A stretch of 64,000 bases of DNA, from contig NC_057004.1 of the NCBI RefSeq assembly GCF_000002595.2, positions 7,601,888-7,665,887 on the forward strand. The letters are read 5' to 3'. Under the pieces are notes generated by a model that saw only the letters and a program-made list of their open reading frames with translations, made no database searches and was not told where the DNA came from. Numbering within the stretch: the first letter of the stretch is position 1; every line of letters starts with the position of its first letter. Positions 57,163 through 64,000 of the stretch are shown here, one piece after another. The translations under genes were made by a program, and so were the position numbers. The stretch is from Chlamydomonas reinhardtii (lineage: Eukaryota > Chlorophyta > Chlorophyceae > Chlamydomonadales > Chlamydomonadaceae).

Positions 57163-57194
<32 letters not shown>

Positions 57195-57286
57195 CCCCGG
57201 AGCCTGCGTGGGGGGGTGCGGGAGCCCGTATGTGTGTGTGTGTGTGTTAAAGAGCACAAGGAAAACGTTGTGTGAACGTGTGTGAA

Positions 57287-57323
<37 letters not shown>

Positions 57324-58708
57324 CGAGCGGCAGGAGTACGAGTGTGTGGCGCTGTGTGAACGCACCCATCACCAGCAACCCTCCCCCACCAACCCTGCAC
57401 CAGCAACCCCCTCGGCAACCGGCACCGGCAAACGCACCCAGTGGATGACGTCGGGCGCGGCGAAGGCGCCGATGATGGAGCGCACGCTGCCCACAAGCTC
57501 CTTCTTCAGCTCCTTGGTCGCCTCGACGCCTGAGGGTGACAGGGAGGGGGGCCGGGTGGTGGTAGGGGCAGCGAGGTGTGTGTGAGCGCTGGGTGGGTGG
57601 GGCGGTGTTGTCTGGCGTAGCGGCGGGACAGACCCACGAGGAGGCACGGTACGGTGACTCCGGTGAACGCGCGCCTTCAACCAGGTCTCCGGTCTCCAGC
57701 CCCCTCCCACAAAAACGCACGCTGGCGGCCCTCTGTCCTTCAGCTCGCCCTCCCTATTCCGCGCCAAGACATCCACGCCCACACAAAGTCGCGGAAGCAG
57801 CCCCCAGCCGACCCAGCCCCTGCGCCCTCACCAGCCATGAGGGTGACGTAGGCGTAGATGCCCTGCCCCTTGATGGGGTGGTCGTAGCCCACCACCGCCG
57901 CCTCCGCGCAGGCGGGGTGCGCCACCAGCGCGCTCTCCACCTCCGCCGTGCCGATGCGGTGCCCGCTCACGTTGATCACGTCGTCCACCCGGCCCGTGAT
58001 CCAGTAGTAGCCGTCCGCGTCGCGCCGGCAGCCGTCGCCTGCGAGAACAGTGGGCGAGCAGTGGGTGTGAAGTGGGTGAGGAGGGGAGGAGGTGGGTGTG
58101 GAGGATGTGGGTGTGGGTGTGGGTGTGGTGTTGCCTGGCAGCCGAGGCATCCATCAGCTGTGCAATGCCACGCCGCGCCACGCCAGTTGCACCCCCTGCC
58201 TGGAGCCTGGAGCCGCCGTGGAGCCTGGAGCCAGGAGCCGCCGAGCCCGCCAACCCTGTTCCCCACCCTGTACCCCTGTGCCTGTACCCTGCCCCCCCTC
58301 CCGCACCCATACACCCAACACGCCCTGTACACACACGCACACGCCCTGAACACGCACACGCCCTGTGAACCACACGACGCACCGGTGAAGTAGTAGCCGG
58401 GGAAGGGGCCGAAGTAGTTGGACTGGTAGCGCTCGTGGTCGCCGTACACGGTGCGCAACGTGGAGGGCCAGGGCTGGGAGATGGCCAGGATGCCCTCCGC
58501 CTCGCCCTGCGTGCGTGCGTGCGTGTGTGGGTGTGTTTGCTGAGGGGAGAGGCAGGAATGATGGTTGGCAGAGCGGTCAAGGGAGGCAGAGAGCGTGGGT
58601 GGGGTGGGTGGGTTTAGTGGGCTATGGTGATGCGCCCACAATGCACTACGGGCGCCCACGCCGCCGGCCCCGCACACGTGTTAGTCCCTTTCATACACAC
58701 CACGCCCT

Positions 58709-58755
<47 letters not shown>

Positions 58756-59441
58756 CCTCATACACGCGCCCCCTACCCTACCCCACGCGCACCTGCAACT
58801 CGTTGCCCTTCTCGTCCAGCACCACTGGCCGCACGCCGAAGAAGGGCAGCGTGGCGCTGCCGGGCTTCTCGGGCCAGGCGCCCGGCAGCGGCGTGATCAT
58901 GTGTCCGCCCGTCTCCGTCTGCCACCAGGTGTCCACGATGGGGCACCTGCGGGGCGGGGGTGGAGGGCGGGTGTGGAGGGTGGTGGGTTACAATTATGGT
59001 TATTTACGAAGTGAAGGCGAAGCCAGGAGGCAGGTGGCGGGGGGAAGGCGGTTGCAGTGATGTTGAGAGTGAGTGGTGTGAGGGGTAGCATGGAAGGGGT
59101 CTGCTGGGAAAGAGGGCTACTGGCGCTGCTGCCCACCGCCGTATGCACACACGCACACCCGCACACGCACGCCGTGTCAGCTTCGCCCAAACCCGCTCGT
59201 CCCCCAGCCCCAGCCCCCAGTTGCCGCGGCCGCCAGCACCCATGCCGTATCCTGCTGGCCTCACGCAACCCACAACCCACTCCACCGCCGCCCCCCCCCA
59301 CACTTCCCCCCACCATCCATCCCCCCACCCGACCACCCTCCCGCCCGACCACCCTCCCCCCCTCCCCCCCTCACTGCCACTCACTTGCCCTTGCCCACCA
59401 CCTCGTGGTACCAGCGCCAGGCCTCGGGGTTGATGGGCTCG

Positions 59442-59521
<80 letters not shown>

Positions 59522-62500
59522 GAAAAGAAAACAACAAAACGAAGCCCGCCTGTGTGTGTGTGTGTGTGGCCGGCCGACAGGCGGGGTGAGTGTGGGGTCG
59601 GACCGGGTCGAACTTGACCTAACCCCTTGCCGTCTCAGGAGTACACCCACGCGCTACCGCTCCCTCTTTTCGAATTTTTCGGTTGGTTCCACGGGCTCCT
59701 CCTCGCTCTTCCTCGCTCCGTCCGTGATCTTCTCTCCTCTTTTTTCTGCTTTCCCATGGGCTGGTGTGGAAACAGACCGCCCTGCCGCTCCCTCCCCCCT
59801 GCCTCCCTCCCCGCCTGCCTCCCACCCCTGCCTCACCCACGGAGCCCAGCAGCTTGAGGCTGCTGGTGTCGCACTGCGACACCCACTGGTCGCCAAACGA
59901 CATGAGCGAGCGGATGGCGGTGGGCGCCGTGTAGAACTGCGTCACGCCGTGCGCCGCCACCACCTCCCAGCAGCGGGCGGGCGTGGGGTGCGTGGGCACG
60001 CCCTCAAACACAATCTGCGCGCGTGGCACGTGGCGTGCGTGGCATGTGGCGTGTGTACGTCAGCACGTGTGGCGTGTGTGGGCCGGCGTGGCGCGTGCAG
60101 CTCCGCGCATCTCCCCGGCTCCTCCTCCCGCCCCTGCACCCTCGAACCCTCCGCCCCGGCAATCTCTACCCTCCTCCCCTCCACACACAACCACCTCCAC
60201 TGCTTCCTTAACTAATCATGAATGTAACCCCCCTCCCTCCCAAACCACCACCACCACCACCGCACCTGTGTGGTGCCGTTGAGCAGGGGGCCGTACGCCA
60301 GGTAGGAGTGGCCGGTGATCCAGCCGCTGCGGGGGGTGGGGAGGGGCGGGGAGGGGCGGGTGTCAGCCGGGGTGTGGTGGTCGGGGGAAGGGCATGAAGG
60401 GCGTGGCGTAACGTGCTGTGTGGGGTTGCGTGGCGTGGGGCGGGGCAGGTGAGAGACTTTGGGGTGCAAGACTGAGGTGTAGACTTCCCCACTTCCTCCC
60501 CCTCCCCGCCCTTCTCCCCCTCCTCCCTCCTCCCTCCCTCTCCCTCCGCTCTCCTCCGCTCTCCTCACCAGTCGGCTGTGCACCAGTACACGTCGCCCTG
60601 CTGCAGCCCGAACACGTGCCGCATGGTGGTGGCGGCGTACACCATGTAGCCGCCCGTGCTGTGCAGCACGCCCTTGGGCTTGCCTGAGAGCAGGAGGGGG
60701 GCGGGAGGGGGAGGGGAGAGGAGGGGGGGGGAGGGGGGCAGGGGGAGGGGAGGGGGCGAGGGGAGTCAAGCAGACTACATGACACTGGTCAGGAGGAGAA
60801 GGGAAGAACGAGAGGCGGGCGGTTTGAAGGGGTTGGGGCGGGGAGGGCGGTGTTGGGGTGCTGGGCGAGGGGCTGTACAGGGGGTGCATCAGTGGTGGCG
60901 GCAGCCGCGGCGGAGACCTACCGCACCAGTGCCTTAGCCGCGACCGGGGACGCACGCACACACATACACACATACACACGCACATACACATGCGCACACG
61001 TGTTTGGCGGCTTTGTTCCGTTTGTTTTGTGTTCAACACACACACACATGCGGACACATAATATAGATACGGTACACACACACACGGGCTTCGATGTGCT
61101 GTTTCCTTAACACGCACGCACGCACGCGCATGCACGCACCCGTGGACCCCGAGGTGTACAGCAGGAACAGCGGGTGCTCCGCCTCCACCCACTCCGGCGC
61201 GCAGGTGGTGGGCTGCGCCGCCACCTCCGACTGCCACCAGCGGTCGCGGCCGGGCGTGAAGGGGCAGTCGGCGGCGGGCACGGCGTTGTCGTTCTCGTAC
61301 ACCAGCACGTGCTCCACCTGAGACCGGGGGCACAGGTTTTAGAGGTTTGAGCGAGTGACAGGCAGAGGGCCGGTTGGGCAGGCGACGGCATGGTTGGGAA
61401 ACGGCGCGGCCTTGCATGGGCATGGCCGGGCAGGGCAGGGGGGCCCATGTGACCCCTTTCGCTCCCACGCACACCACATATGAACCCAACACGCGCCCAG
61501 CACGCACCGTGTGTCCGGCCTCGGCGCTCAGCTTGCATGCCTTGTCCGCAATCTTCTTCAGGTCGATGGACTTGGGGCCGCGCATCACGCCCGAGGCCGT
61601 CAGCAGCACCTGCACGCAGCCATGAAGGGGGGGGAGGGTACATTCATGACTACTTACGAAAGTGGGGGGCGGAGCGGGGCAGGAGGGGAAGGGGCAGTGT
61701 GCGTGACTGGGAATGACAATGGGTCGTTGCCGGGGTTGTGCCGGGAATGATGAGGCAGTAGGACTTAGGCGTGTTTGACAGTGCCGAGCTCGTGGAGCGT
61801 GTGACTGGTTCCCGTGCCTGCCTCTTGAAATGCGTTTCCAAGCATGATGCCCTGCGGCCACGCTCCTGGTGTAATCTTTTACACGGACCGAGTCTAGCCG
61901 CCCTTGCCATCGGACAGCCGCCCCGCGGCTCCTCCCTGTTTGCCGCCCACACGCCCTCGAAGCTTCACAACGCTCGCACTCAACCCCCGGCCTCGTCCAG
62001 TCCATCCGTTTCGGACCCGTTGGGACCGTTTTGCGGCCATGTGGGACCGGGCCCGTGCCGCATCCATCCTTGCCTGTCATGCGCCGCTCACCCACTGCAC
62101 CCAATGCCCCCTGCCCTCCCGCACACACACCCCACGCACCGCTTGTTTCCGTTTCCCACATCCCGCTTTCAGTCAACACAATGCCCCCTGCTCCCCTCCG
62201 TCATTCCTTCCTTCGGGCGGGCGGACTGCATTATCTTGCTTCCCCGTCACGCCACGTCACGCCACGCCACGTCACGCCCCCACCTTGGCCTTGCAGTCCT
62301 CCATGCGCTGCGCCAGGCTCTCCGCGCTGAAGCCGCCAAACACCACCGAGTGCACGGCGCCGATGCGCGCGCAGGCCAGCATGGCCAGCGGCAGCTCCAG
62401 CAGCATGGGCATGTACACAGCCACCGCGTCGCCCTTCTTCACGCCCGCAGCCCGCAGCCAGTTGGCCTGTGGGCAGGGGGGGAGAGGCAGTGTGCGTGTG

Positions 62501-64000
62501 TGTGTTGGATGTAGGGCGCGTGTGTGCAGGGTGTGCGTGTGGGAGATGCTGTGTAGTGGATGCGCAGTGGGAGACGCGGTGTGCGATACCCATGTGGTGC
62601 ATCCAGCCGCCCTTGCCGCAGCAACCGCCCTCTCTCGCCTCCCCCTCTTTTCGCTAGCCCCTCTTCCCCGCCCTTCGCCTGCGGCTATCCCTGGTGCTCT
62701 GTGCACTCCTCTTTCATGGCCATGGATACCTCCCGCCCCTGCTCCAAACCCACCCACTCAACCCTGCTCCCACCCATACCCGGCACGCACCAGCTTGCAG
62801 ACCTCGTCCAGCGCCTCGGCGTACGTCATGCTCTTCTCGCGGCCCACGTCGTTGCCCTCCCAGATGAAGCACGTCTGGTCGCCGCGGCCAGCAAGCACGT
62901 GCCTGTGTAGGGGGGCGCGTGCCGTGGGGTGTGTGTGAGAGAGAGGTGCGGTTGGTGCGGTAGGTACGGTTGGCTGGTGGGGTGGTATCGCCAACGCAAC
63001 TCAGGCCATGGGCGCATCAAAAATACGGCGTCGCCCGGAATGGCCAACACCCGCCGCCCTCACTTCTGCCCTCTGCTTCAACAAGACCGGGGCTTCCTCC
63101 AATGAGGTGCATCGGTGTTTTGCCATGCGTGTTTGGCCTTCGATATCCTTGCATACCTAGTCCGCATCCTTCATTCGATCCTGATTCTGATCTGCCTCTT
63201 CTCCCTCTCCCTCCTCCCCTACATCGTCTCCCCTCCTTCCCTCCAGCCTGTCCCTCCTGTGCCTCCTGTCCCTCCCCTCCCTCCTCTCCCTGCCCCCCAC
63301 CTGTCCAGGCAGTTGTAGGCGATGTTGGTGGTGGCGCCGCGGAACCACTCCACAGAGATGGGGCCGGCCCGCACGTCGAAGTTGTAGCGCATGTGGTCGC
63401 GCTCCCACTGCACACACGGAAGCAATGGAACACACACATGGACACACGGAGGTGGACCACGTGTCAGCAACAGGGTCCAAGCGGCCAGGTGTCCAGGGGT
63501 TGTCCGATAGTGACCGGGAGTAAGAACAGCAGGGAGCGCGTTGCTCGGGCCTGTGCATGCCAGCTGCGCCATCCGGACCTACCTCCCTGCACCAACCCGC
63601 AATCGCCCCCGTTTCTTCCTCCCGTTACCCTGCCCCGCAACCTCCCCTCCCCTCGCCACCCCCTGCCCCGCTCCCCCACCCCCCACCTTGGTCTCCCAGT
63701 GGAACTGCTCGGCGATCTCGGCCCAGAAGCCGGCCGGGTCCTCAATGGAGCGCTTGTAGAGGGCCTCGTACTGCGCAGGTTGATGCGGTGATAGGGGCGT
63801 ACAGGTGCGGAGGAGGAGGGCACTGGGTGAGTGAGGCTCGTCGGTGAGACGGGGGTAGTTCAATCGGAGGAGGGCAGGACTGGGTGAGTGAGGCTCGTAG
63901 GTGAGGTGGGGGTGCGGGTTGGGGCTGCTCCAGGCGTGCCCGGGGCGGCAGGTGGCATGGTGTGGTGTGTCGCACTGCTCCGGCAGCTCCGGCCGGGGTT
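57054..64000 (-). CDS. ACS: Acetyl-CoA synthetase (acetate-CoA ligase), 5' end outside window
   Basis: Fifteen exons read leftward in frame: 63770-63687, 63407-63301, 62902-62791, 62466-62284, 61609-61508, 61317-61140, 60683-60569, 60326-60266, 60014-59837, 59442-59385, 58946-58793, 58506-58383, 58038-57832, 57529-57438 and 57203-57054. They give 634 residues, nearly the family's full length (~650). The enzyme makes acetyl-CoA from acetate and ATP through acetyl-AMP. Landmarks in order: [37 protein letters not shown], the AMP-binding loop [35 protein letters not shown], the hinge region [20 protein letters not shown], and [11 protein letters not shown] with the lysine acetylated or catalytic in the family. 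All key residues are present; Cys replaces the usual Val in WCTADVG. An additional short exon may lie at 63977-64000. Compartment cannot be told without the N-terminus. Confidence 0.95.
57228..57325. repeat. (GT)n tract with dispersed element
   Basis: TG repeats interrupted by TTAAAGAGCACAAGGAAAAC at 57247-57266, then ending in GA repeats. It lies in the last intron of the acetyl-CoA synthetase gene. Confidence 0.9.
58711..58753. repeat. (CA)n microsatellite
   Basis: A perfect CA tract in an acetyl-CoA synthetase intron, flanked by two TACACACACGCCCT-like copies. Confidence 0.9.
59441..59522. repeat. (GT)n microsatellite
   Basis: A perfect TG tract of about 78 bp that begins at the acceptor itself: on the minus strand it is (CA)n followed directly by the exon at 59442. 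Confidence 0.95.

Overview
The window looks like nuclear DNA of a volvocine green alga (Chlamydomonas, Volvox or a close relative). The evidence is very high GC in coding DNA, intron-dense genes with GTGAGT/GTGCGT donors and C-rich tracts before CAG acceptors, long (GT)n/(CA)n tracts in introns, proteins padded with Ala/Gly/Gln/Ser runs, and TGTAA-type poly(A) signals about 0.2-1.2 kb after several stop codons. There are two 100-N assembly gaps (35509-35608 and 43135-43234). I see no tRNA, rRNA, CRISPR array, prophage or intact transposon. All gene models were built by hand from splice sites and frame continuity. Most close exactly on a stop codon with a total length divisible by three.

Layout. 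1-542 (-): 5' end of a gene for a probably plastid-targeted protein I do not recognise. 853-7512 (+): F-box-like leucine-rich-repeat protein of 1504 aa. 9300-13828 (+): Tim17/OEP16-3-type membrane protein with a long C-terminal extension. 15614-17285 (+): Nudix-type hydrolase. 19162-21439 (-): ULP/SENP8-like NEDD8/SUMO protease, head-to-head with 22042-23403 (+), a RING-CH zinc-finger protein. 24949-27635 (-): TPR-like protein with a bipartite thylakoid-lumen signal. 28754-29938 (-): SS18/GIF coactivator. 31991-33849 (-): SAM-dependent methyltransferase-like protein. 34859-35306 (+): small single-span membrane protein. 37881-38597 (+): sulfotransferase-like C-terminal exons, apparently incomplete. 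39205-48486 (+): a very large low-complexity multispanning membrane protein of about 2180 aa that I cannot name. 50866-54429 (-): Nopp140/SRP40 nucleolar phosphoprotein, head-to-head with 54847-55727 (+), an RGG-rich protein. 57054 to the right edge (-): acetyl-CoA synthetase, nearly complete.

The genes form no operon and mostly serve unrelated housekeeping roles. Three of them touch ubiquitin-like modification (F-box, deneddylase-like protease, RING-CH), and the last two of these share a promoter region of about 0.6 kb. The most unusual feature is in the introns. At least four short dispersed sequence families recur in introns of unrelated genes, often next to splice sites. In one intron (41216-41527) copies of one family sit in opposite orientation just inside both splice sites, which resembles an introner or short TIR-element origin.
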